Assembly: GCA_003281385.1 (NCBI GenBank) | Contig: QCCE01000002.1 | Span: 1-64,000, forward strand | Direction: 5' to 3' | Length of the DNA stretch: 64,000 bases | Source: Prochlorococcus sp. AG-347-K17 | Lineage (GTDB): Bacteria; Cyanobacteriota; Cyanobacteriia; PCC-6307; Cyanobiaceae | Shown: piece after piece, positions 1 through 10,207 of the stretch | How the letters are laid out: each line of letters starts with the position of its first letter | How positions within the stretch are numbered: position 1 is the stretch's first letter | Notes under the pieces: model-generated | Seen by the model: only the letters and a program-made list of their open reading frames with translations | The model's database searches: none | What the model was told of the DNA's origin: nothing | Program-made: the position numbers and the translations under genes

Positions 1-3000
1 CAAAGGTAGATTTTCTTTTACTAATTTAAAAATAAAATCGGAGGCTTTCTCAGAAAATATAAATTCAGATTCAACTAGTTTTTTTTGTAAAGATAAAAAT
101 TTAATTGGTAATACAGAAAAATTAAAATATGGAACTTTGACTTCGAATTTTAATCTCAATTTACCATTTAATAAAAGTTCCAATAATATTAATCTAATAG
201 GAAGTATTGGTTACATTAATAGCCTGAATCCAGATATCAAATTATCGAGTAATATTCCCTACTGGTTTGATAGAAGAGGTATTAATTTTGGCGATATAGA
301 TACTAGTTTCAAAATAAATAGAACACAATTATCTAATTTAAATATTTTCCGAAAAAATGATATAAGAGGTTTCATTACTGCTAAAGGAAAATTAAAAGGA
401 AAAATTACTGATCCAGATATTTCAATAAACTTTAATCTTGATTACCCACACTTTAAAGGTATCCGCATTCGAGAAACATGGGAGGGAGATATTAAAAATG
501 ATAAAAATTTATTTTTATTGAATATGAAGGCCAAAAAGTCTCCAATACCTTCATTTTTGACTATTAAATTTGATTCTGCTCTTAAGTTAGATAATTTATC
601 TTTTAGTAGAATTTTTAATTCTAATAAAGGAAGTATTGAAGTATTTAAAGAGGATAATAATTTTGTTTGGAAAGCTAATAATTTTCCTCTTGATGAACTT
701 GAATTATCTATAGACAAAAATCAATTCGATAGAATTAATGGAATTATTAATGGTGATGGATCAATTTCGTCAAACCAGTCACAACTTGATGGGCGAATTG
801 CTTGGAGTTTAGGCAAATATGGGAATATTAATTTAGCCAATTCATTATTTGATTTTCGCGTTAAAGATAATTCTTTTTATATAAACTCTTCGTTGTATCC
901 AATTGATGGAGGAATAATTGAAGTCGAATATGATTCAAGTAAAAATAATTTAATTAATACACAACTCACCAATATAAGCACTAGTTGGACTATCCTGACT
1001 GCCCTTGATATTTTTAATTTTGACAATAAAAAAGATATTCCCATAAGTAAATTTAATATTTTGGATGATTTGGAAATAAATAAAGATAATAAATCTCTTA
1101 AGGAGAGGATCGATTTTATAAAAAAACTTAAAGAAAGTAATAATGACTTTGAGGATAAATTTAACTTGAAAAAATATATAAGTAAATTCAAAAGTAGATA
1201 TAATGGAAAATTAACTATAAATGGCGATAGACCACTTAACTATAAATTAAATGCAAGATTAGATGGTTATCTTGATGTTCCTAAAGATGAAAACAAAAAT
1301 ATCAAAGAGGAATTTGCCATTGATTTGGAAGGAGGATTATTAAGGGGAAAAGGTGCTTTAAAAATTAAAAATCTTCCGTTGAGCTCTGCAAATATCTTTT
1401 TAAATCAGCCAAGAGATTTTATGGGAGGTTTGGATATCAATTTATTTTATGATTTGGACAAAAAATCTTTCTCTAGTGAAATTTCTACTAATAATTCATC
1501 AATAAAAAAGAATGAAATACTATTTGATAAAGGATTTATTGAATTCACTAATTCTATTTTTGATATTGATTTTTCCTTGCTAATAAATGATTCCAAAACA
1601 CCTCTTAATATCAAAGGTGAAATACCTATTGATAGGTCTGATAACTTGGATCTAAGGTTGTTTGGCAATGGAAAACTTTTTGAATTAATAGAAAATTTTA
1701 CTGATGAATTCTTTACTTTTAAGAAAGGTGACTTGAACCTTAGAATGATAATAAAAGGAACTCTTAATAAGCCTATATTGAACGGATTTATTGCGATTAA
1801 AGATTCTGAAGTTGATCTATACAACAATATAATCAAAGATATTAATAGTTCGATAATTTTTGATTTTGATTCGGCACAAATCGAGAATCTTGAAGCAATC
1901 TCTGAAGATTCTGGAAAATTTTTAGTAAAAGGTTTTATGCCTTTTTATCAAAATGATCCTAGAAAAGGAAGAATTAATTTCAAGACAAATAAATTTAATA
2001 TAAAAACAGATAATTTAAATTTTTTATTAGATTCAGATTTGGATTTAACTGGATCATTTGAAAGGCCTGTTTTGGGCGGATATATATCTTTTAATAATGG
2101 ATTTTTTAATTTTAACAGTACCAATCAATCTAATAAAAAAGATAATAATAGTAAATTAAAAGAAGATAGAAAAGAATGGCCAGAACTCTTTTGGAATAAT
2201 AATGAAAATATTGAAATAATTTCAAATGAAACAATCTTGAATTCAGTTCTTTTGGGAGAAACTTTGCCTAATTATTTGGATAATTTGTTTTTTGATAACC
2301 TTGTTTTGAAACTTGGACCAGAATTCAAAGTTCAATATTCAGAGATGGTTCAAGCTTATTTAAATAGTATTGTGGACCTTAAAATAAATGGCGGAGTACG
2401 AAAAGATTTAAATGTTAGTGGTCTTATTAAGTTAGAAAAAGGTATAGCGAATCTTTATACTACGCCATTTAAACTTGATAAAAATAAGGAAAACTATATT
2501 ACATTTGCATCAAGAAGTGGAGTTGTTCCTTATATTATTTTTTCTTTAGTTAGTAAAGTTCCAGATTCTATAATTCCTATAAGTGAGAATAATAAAGATT
2601 CAAACATCTCAGGTGATCTTGATGTAAATGCGGCTTCTAGTGGTTTTGGATCATTTGGGATTGGCAATTCAAGGCTTATCAAAATTGAAGCATCTTATGA
2701 AGGGTTTTTAGATCAATTATCTTTTGCTGATGAAAATAAAAGAATCCAATTAAGAAGCACTCCAAGTTATAACAGATCACAAATAATTGGTTTAATTGGA
2801 GGCAATTCTGCAAATTTAATAAATAGAGCATTTATTTCTCAACTTAATAATGCTGATGCATTTAGTGAAAGATTTCAATTATCTCTATATCCAGCGTTAA
2901 TAGAAAATAATGATTCATTAAATAATATTTTTTCCAATGAAAATTTAGATATAGAGAATGATGGTCAATCATCTTCTAATGAAGAATTTTCTTCTCAAGC

Positions 3001-3190
3001 TTGGGTGGCGGAAATAGGTCTCGATATTACTGATTCGATAAATTTTGCCTTCCAAACCGTTCCAGGTAGAGATGATATTTCACCTTTAGGAATTTTGACT
3101 TTTCAGGCAAATCCAAACTTAGAATTATTAGGTTCTTATGATTCCAATGGGGAATGGAAAAGTCAAGTTCAATTATTTTTTAGATATTAA
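1..3190 (+). CDS. tamB: TamB-like (DUF490) envelope protein, 5' end outside window
   Basis: The reading frame is open from base 2, so the gene starts upstream and about 1062 C-terminal residues are visible. The protein is long, Asn/Lys/Ser-rich and made of repeating beta-strand-like segments. Its C-terminus carries the typical TamB ending: a stretch around 2740-2860 rich in RIQLRSTPSYN and IIGLIGG, then DISPLGILTFQ and a terminal aromatic strand ending FFRY. TamB-family proteins span the periplasm and help outer-membrane protein or lipid transfer; plant TIC236 is the chloroplast relative. That role is inferred from the family. An internal TTG at 137 could be mistaken for a start, but the upstream codons continue the same kind of sequence. 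The next gene, proA, lies 66 bases downstream and is unrelated in function. Confidence 0.85.
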   Translation, partial: KGRFSFTNLKIKSEAFSENINSDSTSFFCKDKNLIGNTEKLKYGTLTSNFNLNLPFNKSSNNINLIGSIGYINSLNPDIKLSSNIPYWFDRRGINFGDIDTSFKINRTQLSNLNIFRKNDIRGFITAKGKLKGKITDPDISINFNLDYPHFKGIRIRETWEGDIKNDKNLFLLNMKAKKSPIPSFLTIKFDSALKLDNLSFSRIFNSNKGSIEVFKEDNNFVWKANNFPLDELELSIDKNQFDRINGIINGDGSISSNQSQLDGRIAWSLGKYGNINLANSLFDFRVKDNSFYINSSLYPIDGGIIEVEYDSSKNNLINTQLTNISTSWTILTALDIFNFDNKKDIPISKFNILDDLEINKDNKSLKERIDFIKKLKESNNDFEDKFNLKKYISKFKSRYNGKLTINGDRPLNYKLNARLDGYLDVPKDENKNIKEEFAIDLEGGLLRGKGALKIKNLPLSSANIFLNQPRDFMGGLDINLFYDLDKKSFSSEISTNNSSIKKNEILFDKGFIEFTNSIFDIDFSLLINDSKTPLNIKGEIPIDRSDNLDLRLFGNGKLFELIENFTDEFFTFKKGDLNLRMIIKGTLNKPILNGFIAIKDSEVDLYNNIIKDINSSIIFDFDSAQIENLEAISEDSGKFLVKGFMPFYQNDPRKGRINFKTNKFNIKTDNLNFLLDSDLDLTGSFERPVLGGYISFNNGFFNFNSTNQSNKKDNNSKLKEDRKEWPELFWNNNENIEIISNETILNSVLLGETLPNYLDNLFFDNLVLKLGPEFKVQYSEMVQAYLNSIVDLKINGGVRKDLNVSGLIKLEKGIANLYTTPFKLDKNKENYITFASRSGVVPYIIFSLVSKVPDSIIPISENNKDSNISGDLDVNAASSGFGSFGIGNSRLIKIEASYEGFLDQLSFADENKRIQLRSTPSYNRSQIIGLIGGNSANLINRAFISQLNNADAFSERFQLSLYPALIENNDSLNNIFSNENLDIENDGQSSSNEEFSSQAWVAEIGLDITDSINFAFQTVPGRDDISPLGILTFQANPNLELLGSYDSNGEWKSQVQLFFRY

Positions 3191-3256
3191 CTCAGAAAAA
3201 AATTTACTTTAAAGAATCGTTAATTTGAATTACTATTAAATTAACCAAAAAATATT

Positions 3257-4567
3257 ATGGCTAATATCTTTGAAGTTCCTCAACCAGGTAATGATCTACT
3301 AGAAAAAGCTGATAAAGTTCGTTTGGCATCAATAAAAATAAGTCAGACTGAAAATCAAAATCGAATTAAAGCCTTAAATTTTATGGCTGATTATTTAGAA
3401 AAAAATTCTAAAGAAATATTAGAGGCCAACAGTGCGGATTATTCAAGTGCAGAAAAAAAGGGTATTTCTAGTGCTTTACTTTCTAGATTAAAGTTATCAA
3501 AAGCAAAATTAAATTCAGGAATTGAAGGCGTAAGAAAAGTTGGAGAATTGGCTGATCCTGTAAATCAATTTCAAATAAAAAGAGAACTTTCAAATGGATT
3601 GATTTTAGAAAGAAAAACTGTGCCAATTGGAGTCTTAGGGATTATTTTTGAATCAAGGCCAGATGCTGTGATGCAGATTAGTTCTTTAGCAATAAGATCA
3701 GGTAATGGAGTAATGCTAAAAGGGGGTAGTGAAGCCAATTTAACAAATACTGCAATAGTTAAAGCATTGCAAGAAGGTTTAAACGCATCAGGTTTTGATA
3801 AAAATGCGATATGTTTATTAACAAGTAGAAAAGATAGCATGGCTATGTTAAATCTTGAGAAATATATTAATTTAATAATTCCTAGAGGAAGTAATGAATT
3901 AGTGAAATTTATTCAGGAGAATACAAGAATTCCTGTGCTAGGCCATGCTGATGGAATTTGTCATTTGTATATAGATATTGAGGCAAATCTCGAGATGGCT
4001 TTATCAGTTGCTTTGGACAGTAAAATTCAATATCCTGCAGCATGTAATGCTATTGAAACTTTATTAATCCATAAGGATATTGCACCAGCTTTTTTAGAAA
4101 AGGCCATCCCTTTGTTTAACTCTAATGATGTTAAATTAATTGGAGATAAAAGATCAGTTGACTTAGGGTTAAAGTATGAGGCTAGTCTAGAAGATTGGCA
4201 AACTGAATATTTAGATTTGATTTTATCTATAAAAATTGTTGATGATCTGGAAGAGGCAATCACACATATTCAAAAATATAGTTCAAAACATACAGATGGA
4301 ATAATTACTGAAAATTTAAGTACGGCTAACAAATTTATGAATGTAGTTGATAGTGCAGGTGTTTTTCATAATTGCTCTACAAGGTTTGCAGATGGGTTTA
4401 GATATGGATTCGGAGCTGAAGTTGGCATATCTACTCAAACTCTTCCACCGAGGGGACCAGTAGGCCTAGAAGGTTTGGTAACTTATAAATATTTCCTAAA
4501 AGGTGATGGGAATATCGTTGATGATTTTTCATCAGGAAAGGCTATCTATACACATAAAGATCTCTAA
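3257..4567 (+). CDS. proA: Gamma-glutamyl phosphate reductase
   Basis: ProA reduces gamma-glutamyl phosphate to glutamate semialdehyde with NADPH, the second step of proline synthesis in the cytoplasm. The protein has 436 residues, slightly longer than the usual 415-420. It shows the family segment GVLGIIFESRPDAV near residues 125-138, the LKGGSEA loop near 154-160, and the catalytic cysteine C263 in the context YPAACNAIETL. The ATG start at 3257 lies 66 bases after the TamB-like gene. folB follows 11 bases downstream, so the two may be co-transcribed. The partner kinase proB is not in this window. Confidence 0.97.
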   Translation: MANIFEVPQPGNDLLEKADKVRLASIKISQTENQNRIKALNFMADYLEKNSKEILEANSADYSSAEKKGISSALLSRLKLSKAKLNSGIEGVRKVGELADPVNQFQIKRELSNGLILERKTVPIGVLGIIFESRPDAVMQISSLAIRSGNGVMLKGGSEANLTNTAIVKALQEGLNASGFDKNAICLLTSRKDSMAMLNLEKYINLIIPRGSNELVKFIQENTRIPVLGHADGICHLYIDIEANLEMALSVALDSKIQYPAACNAIETLLIHKDIAPAFLEKAIPLFNSNDVKLIGDKRSVDLGLKYEASLEDWQTEYLDLILSIKIVDDLEEAITHIQKYSSKHTDGIITENLSTANKFMNVVDSAGVFHNCSTRFADGFRYGFGAEVGISTQTLPPRGPVGLEGLVTYKYFLKGDGNIVDDFSSGKAIYTHKDL

Positions 4568-4578
4568 AACTTTTAAAG

Positions 4579-4941
4579 ATGGAAACTTTTTTAAAAATTG
4601 AGAATATTAAACTTTGGGCTAGAGTTGGCGTTCTTGATGAAGAAAGGGAATTAGGACAACTATTTAGTTTGGACATATTTTTATGGACTGACTTTGAAAA
4701 ATGTACTTCAAATGATGATATTAAAAAAACAGTTGACTATTCAAAATTAGTTGAAATTTTAAAAGATCAATCAAAAAAAATATATTGTTTTACAATCGAA
4801 AAATACTCAAATGCAATTTTAGAAATCATTGATCAGGAATTTAAGCTTTCTAAAATTAGAATTATTTTGACAAAATGTAATCCCCCAATTATTGGTTTTG
4901 ATGGGAAGGTCTCAATAGTAAGAGTTCTTGAAAAGAATTGA
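4579..4941 (+). CDS. folB: Dihydroneopterin aldolase
   Basis: FolB splits 7,8-dihydroneopterin to 6-hydroxymethyl-dihydropterin and glycolaldehyde in folate synthesis. The product has 120 residues, the normal size for this octameric enzyme. Family features are the GVLDEERELGQ segment (residues 17-27, with the pterin-site Glu), TVDYSKL (51-57), the pterin-anchoring Glu74 and the catalytic-type Lys99 in the LTKCNPPI motif. It sits 11 bases after proA, and its last 14 bases overlap the TTG start of the next gene, which suggests translational coupling. Confidence 0.95.
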   Translation: METFLKIENIKLWARVGVLDEERELGQLFSLDIFLWTDFEKCTSNDDIKKTVDYSKLVEILKDQSKKIYCFTIEKYSNAILEIIDQEFKLSKIRIILTKCNPPIIGFDGKVSIVRVLEKN

Positions 4942-5539
4942 CGTATTGGAAAAAAGAAATCCTATTTTATTAATTCATGGACTTTGGAATACTTCAAGTA
5001 TTTTTTCTTCTATCACCGCAAAACTTGATGATATTGGCATTGAATATTTTGCTCCAACTCTTAAGCATTCATATGGAATGACTTCAATTCTGGATTTGAC
5101 TAATAAATTAAACGAATTAATTTTAGAGAAATATGGTTTAGAAAAAGAAATTGATATTTTAGGATTTTCTATGGGAGGAATAATTGCTAGGTACTGGCTT
5201 CAAAAATTTAATGGATATAAAAGAACAAGAAGATTAATATCTGTAGGTTCCCCTCACAAAGGAACTTTGATGGCTCAATTAATACCTAAATACCCTTTTA
5301 AAGGAATATCAGAAATGAAAATAAATAGTAAATTTTTGAGAGAACTTGCTGATAATGATTTTTTTCTTGAGAATATCGAGTGTATAAATTTTTTTACTTA
5401 TTGGGATCTAATGGTTTTCCCTAGCTGGTGGACAAATTTAAATTTTGGAAAAAAAATACCAGTAAAAGTATATAAACATAGAAATCTTGTAAGAAATAAA
5501 TCTGTGGTTAAAAAAATAATCGATGAAATTATTATATAG
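4928..5539 (+). CDS. Lipase-like alpha/beta hydrolase
   Basis: This 203-residue protein has the alpha/beta-hydrolase core. An oxyanion-hole strand ILLIHGLWN lies at residues 13-21, the nucleophile elbow GFSMGG has Ser81, and a segment VGSPHKGT follows, as in lipase/PGAP1-type esterases. The aspartate in YWDLMV and the histidine in YKHRNLV near the C-terminus are good candidates for the rest of the catalytic triad. There is no signal peptide. The substrate cannot be told from the sequence. The start is TTG at 4928, inside folB; a second TTG at 4946 would shorten it by six residues. The 3' end overlaps the convergent prlC gene by eight bases. Confidence 0.8.
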   Translation: MKRIDVLEKRNPILLIHGLWNTSSIFSSITAKLDDIGIEYFAPTLKHSYGMTSILDLTNKLNELILEKYGLEKEIDILGFSMGGIIARYWLQKFNGYKRTRRLISVGSPHKGTLMAQLIPKYPFKGISEMKINSKFLRELADNDFFLENIECINFFTYWDLMVFPSWWTNLNFGKKIPVKVYKHRNLVRNKSVVKKIIDEIII

Positions 5540-7619
5540 TTCCAGATAGACCCAAGTGTCTTATTAGAGGATCTGTTTGTGGCTCTCTTCCTCTGAAAAG
5601 TTTAAATATGTCTAATGGAGGTAAGCTTCCACCTAGACTAAGTATTGTATCTTTAAATTTCTTTCCTATTAACTTTAAATCTTCAGAGTTTTCTAGATCA
5701 GCTTCTTCAAACATTGAAAACGCATCAGCACTCAGAACCTCAGCCCATTTATATGAGTAATATCCTGCAGAATACCCGCCAGCAAATATATGACTAAAAC
5801 AACAAAGAAATTGATCTTCTTGAATTGGTTCAATAACAGTAGTTTGTTGTGCAATTTCTCTTCTAATTTCATCAGCTGTTTTACCTTCGTTTTTTTCAAT
5901 ACTACTGTGTAATCTAAGGTCTGTTATCGCGAAATGTAGTTGTCTAAGAGTAGCCATACCACAATTAAAAGTTCTATTCTTTAGGAGCTTTTCGAAATTT
6001 TCGTCGGATAATTTTTCACCTGTTTTATAGTGCTTAGCAATATTCAAAAGTGTGTTTTTGTGGAAACACCAGTTTTCCATAAATTGACTTGGTAGTTCGA
6101 CTGCATCCCATTCAACATTATTGATACCAGCTGCTTGAGGAAGATTTACAGTAGTAAGCATGTGTTGAAGACCATGACCAAATTCATGGAACAATGTCTG
6201 AACCTCTTCAAAACTCATCAAACTTGGTTTATCTTTTGATGGTGGAGTTTGATTACAAACAAGATAAGCTACAGGGAGAGTCTTTTTGCCGATATTATTT
6301 TTATTCAAACATTCATCCATCCAGGCCCCTCCTCTCTTTGATTCAGGTCGAGAATATGGATCGAGGTAAAAAGATGCTATTTTATTCCCATCTTTATTGA
6401 GGATATTAAAAAATAAAACGTCATCGTTCCAAAGAGGTGCTTCACCAGTTGCCTCTACTACTTTAATTTCAAAAAGCTTTTCGCTTAATTTAAATAAACC
6501 CTGCAAAACATCATTTAGTGGGAACCAAGGTCTCAAAGACTCTTGATCCAAATTGAGCTTTTCCTTCCTAAGAAGTTCTGCCCAATAACTAATATCCCAT
6601 GGCTGGATATTCTGCGGTTTTGGAAACCCATTAGCTTGAGAAAACTTTTCGAGCGCTTCTAATTCGATTTTTGCGGCTTTGAATGCTGGTTTTCTCAATT
6701 CTTCTAAAAGGTTTTCAACATTTTTAATTTCTTTGGCCATTTTCGTTGACAAACTTAGTTCTGCCCAACTTTTATAACCGAGAATATTAGCCTGTCTAGT
6801 TCTAAGAGATAAAATATCTTCAATAATTTGAGTATTATTTTTTTCTCCTTGAGATGCTCTACCAACGAATGCCTTATAGAGTTTTTCTCTAAGGTTGCGA
6901 TCGGTGGCATATGTCATGAATGAAGTATAAGTTGGAATATCTAGACTTAATTTCCAGGGACCATTTTTTATATCAACTTCTTCATCCTTTTTTAAGTGAT
7001 TATGTGCAGAAATTGCCATCAATTCAAGCACTCGTTCAGGAAGACCATCGATTTCAGATTTTTTATTTAATATTAGAAACCATTTATTAGTTGCATCAAG
7101 AACATTATTGCTGAAGTCTGTAGATAGCTTTCCAAGCTTTTCTGAAATGATATTGAATTCTTCTTGATCATTCTTTTGTAGTGTAATTCCTCTATGTTGC
7201 ATTTCAAGAATTTCTTTATCCAAAATTCTGTTTTTGATTTGATCAAAGTTATTTTTCTCTTTAAGCTTGACCAAAGAATTGTAAATTATTTTACTTTGTC
7301 CGAATTGATTACTCAAGCTAATAATCTCTGGAAGAAATTTTGAATAAATGTTTCTAAGGCTTTCAGAATTATTTACTGCATTTAGGTGACTTATTACTCC
7401 CCAACTCCATCTAAGAATTTCATTGACTTCATTTAGCGGATTTATTACCTTATCCCAAGTTAAATCATTTTCAATCAAATAATTAGATAAATTTTTCTCT
7501 ATGTTTTTAAAATCTTCAGCTATTTTTTCTAGTACTACTGGGAATTGATTACATATTCTTTCAGGAGTAAATTTTTTAAATTCTGGTAATTCTCCATATT
7601 TAAAAATTGATGTATCCAT
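5532..7619 (-). CDS. prlC: Oligopeptidase A-like M3 metallopeptidase
   Basis: The 695-residue protein belongs to the M3 thimet/oligopeptidase family, soluble zinc peptidases that degrade short peptides such as cleaved signal peptides. The zinc motif HEFGH is at residues 478-482, and the third ligand Glu falls in the NNVEWDAVELPSQ segment about 25 residues later. The C-terminal substrate-side region SAGYYSYKWAEVLSADAF is also typical. Length is normal for PrlC (about 680-700). It is the last gene of a minus-strand run whose upstream neighbour ndhD ends 13 bases away; no functional link is evident. Confidence 0.95.
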   Translation of the reverse strand: MDTSIFKYGELPEFKKFTPERICNQFPVVLEKIAEDFKNIEKNLSNYLIENDLTWDKVINPLNEVNEILRWSWGVISHLNAVNNSESLRNIYSKFLPEIISLSNQFGQSKIIYNSLVKLKEKNNFDQIKNRILDKEILEMQHRGITLQKNDQEEFNIISEKLGKLSTDFSNNVLDATNKWFLILNKKSEIDGLPERVLELMAISAHNHLKKDEEVDIKNGPWKLSLDIPTYTSFMTYATDRNLREKLYKAFVGRASQGEKNNTQIIEDILSLRTRQANILGYKSWAELSLSTKMAKEIKNVENLLEELRKPAFKAAKIELEALEKFSQANGFPKPQNIQPWDISYWAELLRKEKLNLDQESLRPWFPLNDVLQGLFKLSEKLFEIKVVEATGEAPLWNDDVLFFNILNKDGNKIASFYLDPYSRPESKRGGAWMDECLNKNNIGKKTLPVAYLVCNQTPPSKDKPSLMSFEEVQTLFHEFGHGLQHMLTTVNLPQAAGINNVEWDAVELPSQFMENWCFHKNTLLNIAKHYKTGEKLSDENFEKLLKNRTFNCGMATLRQLHFAITDLRLHSSIEKNEGKTADEIRREIAQQTTVIEPIQEDQFLCCFSHIFAGGYSAGYYSYKWAEVLSADAFSMFEEADLENSEDLKLIGKKFKDTILSLGGSLPPLDIFKLFRGREPQTDPLIRHLGLSGTI

Positions 7620-7632
7620 TTATTAAAGTAAT

Positions 7633-9174
7633 TTAATTAACTAAATTTGGTATTAACCCAACTAATTTAGCTAGAGTCAACTGCTGACTGAGAGCATTCG
7701 TTGAAGATTCGTATAAATTTATCGCAATTTTTGGCCAAAAACCTATCACTAAAGTAGGCAACAATAGGCTGAACCCAATGGTTAATTCTCTACCACTCAT
7801 CTCTTTCACTGTAGCTAGTGCAGGAATTCTAGGGCCAAAGAATACTCTTCTACACATTGATAGTAGATATATTGGTGTTAGTACTAAACCTATAGCTGCA
7901 ATAAGAATAGTAATTGATCTAAAGATAGAACTGAACCCTTCTTGACTAGTAATCCCTAAAAATACAGTTATTTCACTTATAAATCCGCTCATCCCAGGTA
8001 ATGCTAGAGAGGCCAAAGAACTTGCCAAGAAGAAAGCAAAAGTTATTGGCAGGACTTTTGCTAAACCACCCATATTTGGAATCGAAAGAGTATTTGTTCT
8101 TTCATAAAACGATCCAGTAACAAAAAACATAGCTGCTGCTATAAGTCCGTGACTAATCATCTGGAGCATTGCTCCACTGATGCCTAAAGCATCTACCGCT
8201 CCAATCCCTAAGAGAACGAAACCCATATGACTTACTGAGCTACATGCAATTCTTCTTTTGACATTATCTTGTGCGAATGCATTTAATGCTCCATAAATTA
8301 TATTAATGATTCCAAGTATGATTAATGCAGGTGCAATTTGGAGATGTACTTCAGGTAATATTTGAACGTTAAATCTTAAGAGAGCATAGCCGCCCATTTT
8401 TAAAAGTATCCCAGCAAGTAACATTGATACTGGTGCATTAGCCTCACCATGCGCATCTGGAAGCCAAGTATGTAGTGGAAAGATTGGAAGTTTTACTCCA
8501 AAACCAATTAAAAATCCTAAATAAGATAATAAAGCTAGGCTTCCTGATACATGTTTATTAGTTAAATCGGTAATATTTAAAGTAAAGCTATCACCACTCA
8601 AGGCAATTGCTAAACCACTTATGAGTATTAATAAAGAAGCTAAAGCTGTATAAAGAATAAATTTAGTGGCCGCATATAATTTCTTTTTCCCTCCCCAAAT
8701 CGCAATAAGAAGATATACCGGAACTAATTCAAGTTCCCATGCTAAGAAAAATAATAAGAAATCTTGAGAAAGGAAAACTAATGCCTGCGCTGATGCTTGG
8801 ATTAATAAAAGAGCAAAATATAGATTAGATTTTTTCTTAATTTTCCAACTTGCGGCTGCTGATAAAAATGTAATTAACCCACTCAAAGCTACTAAGGGAG
8901 CAGATAATCCATCCACACCAAGAGACCACTCTAAGCCTATTGAAGGTAACCAGGAGACTCTTTCTAGCAGTTGCAAAGAGCTATCTGAAGGATTGAATTT
9001 TTGTAACAGGACTCCGATTATCAGTAAAAAATCTACAAATAAAAAACTTAATGAGATATTTCTAGGGAGTGTATTATCTTCTCCTTCTTTCGAATTCAAA
9101 AAAGGCATTATTAATGCCCCCATTAAAGGCATTAATACAATAGATGATAGCCAAGGAAAAGATTCTAAATTCAT
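7633..9174 (-). CDS. ndhD: NAD(P)H-quinone oxidoreductase chain 4
   Basis: NdhD is one of the large antiporter-like membrane subunits of the NDH-1 complex, used in respiration and cyclic electron flow around photosystem I. The 513-residue product is almost wholly hydrophobic with about 14 membrane spans. It carries the proton_antipo_M core, including the conserved [16 protein letters not shown] segment and the following [11 protein letters not shown]. The motif [11 protein letters not shown] is also family-typical. Sequence alone suggests the respiratory NdhD1-type rather than the CO2-uptake D3/D4 type, but I cannot prove this. thrB lies 79 bases upstream on the same strand. Confidence 0.95.
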   Translation of the reverse strand: MNLESFPWLSSIVLMPLMGALIMPFLNSKEGEDNTLPRNISLSFLFVDFLLIIGVLLQKFNPSDSSLQLLERVSWLPSIGLEWSLGVDGLSAPLVALSGLITFLSAAASWKIKKKSNLYFALLLIQASAQALVFLSQDFLLFFLAWELELVPVYLLIAIWGGKKKLYAATKFILYTALASLLILISGLAIALSGDSFTLNITDLTNKHVSGSLALLSYLGFLIGFGVKLPIFPLHTWLPDAHGEANAPVSMLLAGILLKMGGYALLRFNVQILPEVHLQIAPALIILGIINIIYGALNAFAQDNVKRRIACSSVSHMGFVLLGIGAVDALGISGAMLQMISHGLIAAAMFFVTGSFYERTNTLSIPNMGGLAKVLPITFAFFLASSLASLALPGMSGFISEITVFLGITSQEGFSSIFRSITILIAAIGLVLTPIYLLSMCRRVFFGPRIPALATVKEMSGRELTIGFSLLLPTLVIGFWPKIAINLYESSTNALSQQLTLAKLVGLIPNLVN

Positions 9175-9253
9175 TTATGGAATGAATAATTTTTTTATTC
9201 TAGTTAAAGATGTACTAGCTTGAGACTATAACATTAAAAATGCCTAAGTAAAA

Positions 9254-10201
9254 CTACTTACCAGAGATATTTCTATATTGGCTACCTGTTGTTTGAACGT
9301 TCAAGAATGGTGCTCTGCTAGCTACACCTGACTTCTCCCATGCTTTCACCATGGCTTGACTTACGTTTTTACCATTTTCTTTTTTGCATAAAGCTAAGAT
9401 ACTTGGTCCAGCTCCACTAATTGCGCATCCTAGAGCACCTGCTTTTAGTGCGGCATCTTTGACTTCAAGTCCACCTTTAATAAGTTTCCATCTGTATGGT
9501 TCATGTAGCTTGTCAAACATTCCCTCTTTTATCAGTTCCTCATTTCCTGCTTTTAAGCCATTTAGTAACAAAGTAAGCGCCCCCATATTTGTCACGGCAT
9601 CAGAGATTGGGATATTCTTGGGCATTACCTTTCTTGCTTCACTTGTGCTTAGACGAATTGCAGGTATTGCTACAACAGCTTTAATTGAATCGTGCCATTC
9701 ACATCTAATGATTCTCCATCTTTGAGAAGAAGACTTGGCTGTCAAACAAAGCCCACCGAGAAGAGAGGGAACTACATTATCAGGATGGCCTTCTATATCA
9801 ATGGCAAGTTCAAGGAGTTTTTCTTTGGGCAATGGAGAGTTCATTATTGCATTTGCTCCAATTAGTCCAGCTACTATTGCTGTAGCACTGCTTCCAAGTC
9901 CTCTTGCAGGAGGCACTGCCAACTTAACTCTTGCTTCAAGTGCAAAAGGCTCCATATTTGCGCTCTCCCATACTTTCTGAGCTGCTCTAAAAACTAAGTT
10001 TTCAGGTCCTCCTCTTAAATGATTACCATCTGTACTTTCCATTATTAAATCAAATCTATCTCCACCACCTTCTATTCTTGTAAAAATAAATTCATTATAT
10101 AAATCTAATGCTGCTCCAAGACAATCAAATCCTGGCCCCAAATTTGCAGTTGTGGAAGGCACTGTTACTCTTATTTTTTTTCCTACCTCAGGAATAGACA
10201 T
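9254..10201 (-). CDS. thrB: Homoserine kinase
   Basis: ThrB phosphorylates homoserine on the way to threonine. The 315-residue protein is a GHMP kinase: the N-terminal VPSTTANLGPGFDCLG segment (residues 14-29) and the ATP-binding loop PPARGLGSSATA (97-108) are clear. The C-terminal motif GCAISGAGPSILA is also present. It starts seven bases after the end of glk on the minus strand. Homoserine is also the substrate of MetA (57233-58123), so both branches of the aspartate pathway at this point are encoded in this window. Confidence 0.97.
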   Translation of the reverse strand: MSIPEVGKKIRVTVPSTTANLGPGFDCLGAALDLYNEFIFTRIEGGGDRFDLIMESTDGNHLRGGPENLVFRAAQKVWESANMEPFALEARVKLAVPPARGLGSSATAIVAGLIGANAIMNSPLPKEKLLELAIDIEGHPDNVVPSLLGGLCLTAKSSSQRWRIIRCEWHDSIKAVVAIPAIRLSTSEARKVMPKNIPISDAVTNMGALTLLLNGLKAGNEELIKEGMFDKLHEPYRWKLIKGGLEVKDAALKAGALGCAISGAGPSILALCKKENGKNVSQAMVKAWEKSGVASRAPFLNVQTTGSQYRNISGK

Positions 10202-10207
10202 TTTTTG

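Noticed and set aside
137..3190. TTG at 137 as the start of the TamB-like gene
   Set aside because: The frame is open with similar beta-type sequence back to base 2, so the real start is outside the window.
9384..9980. Opposite-strand ORFs within thrB
   Set aside because: They lie fully inside a well-identified gene and have biased, non-family sequence; they are shadows.
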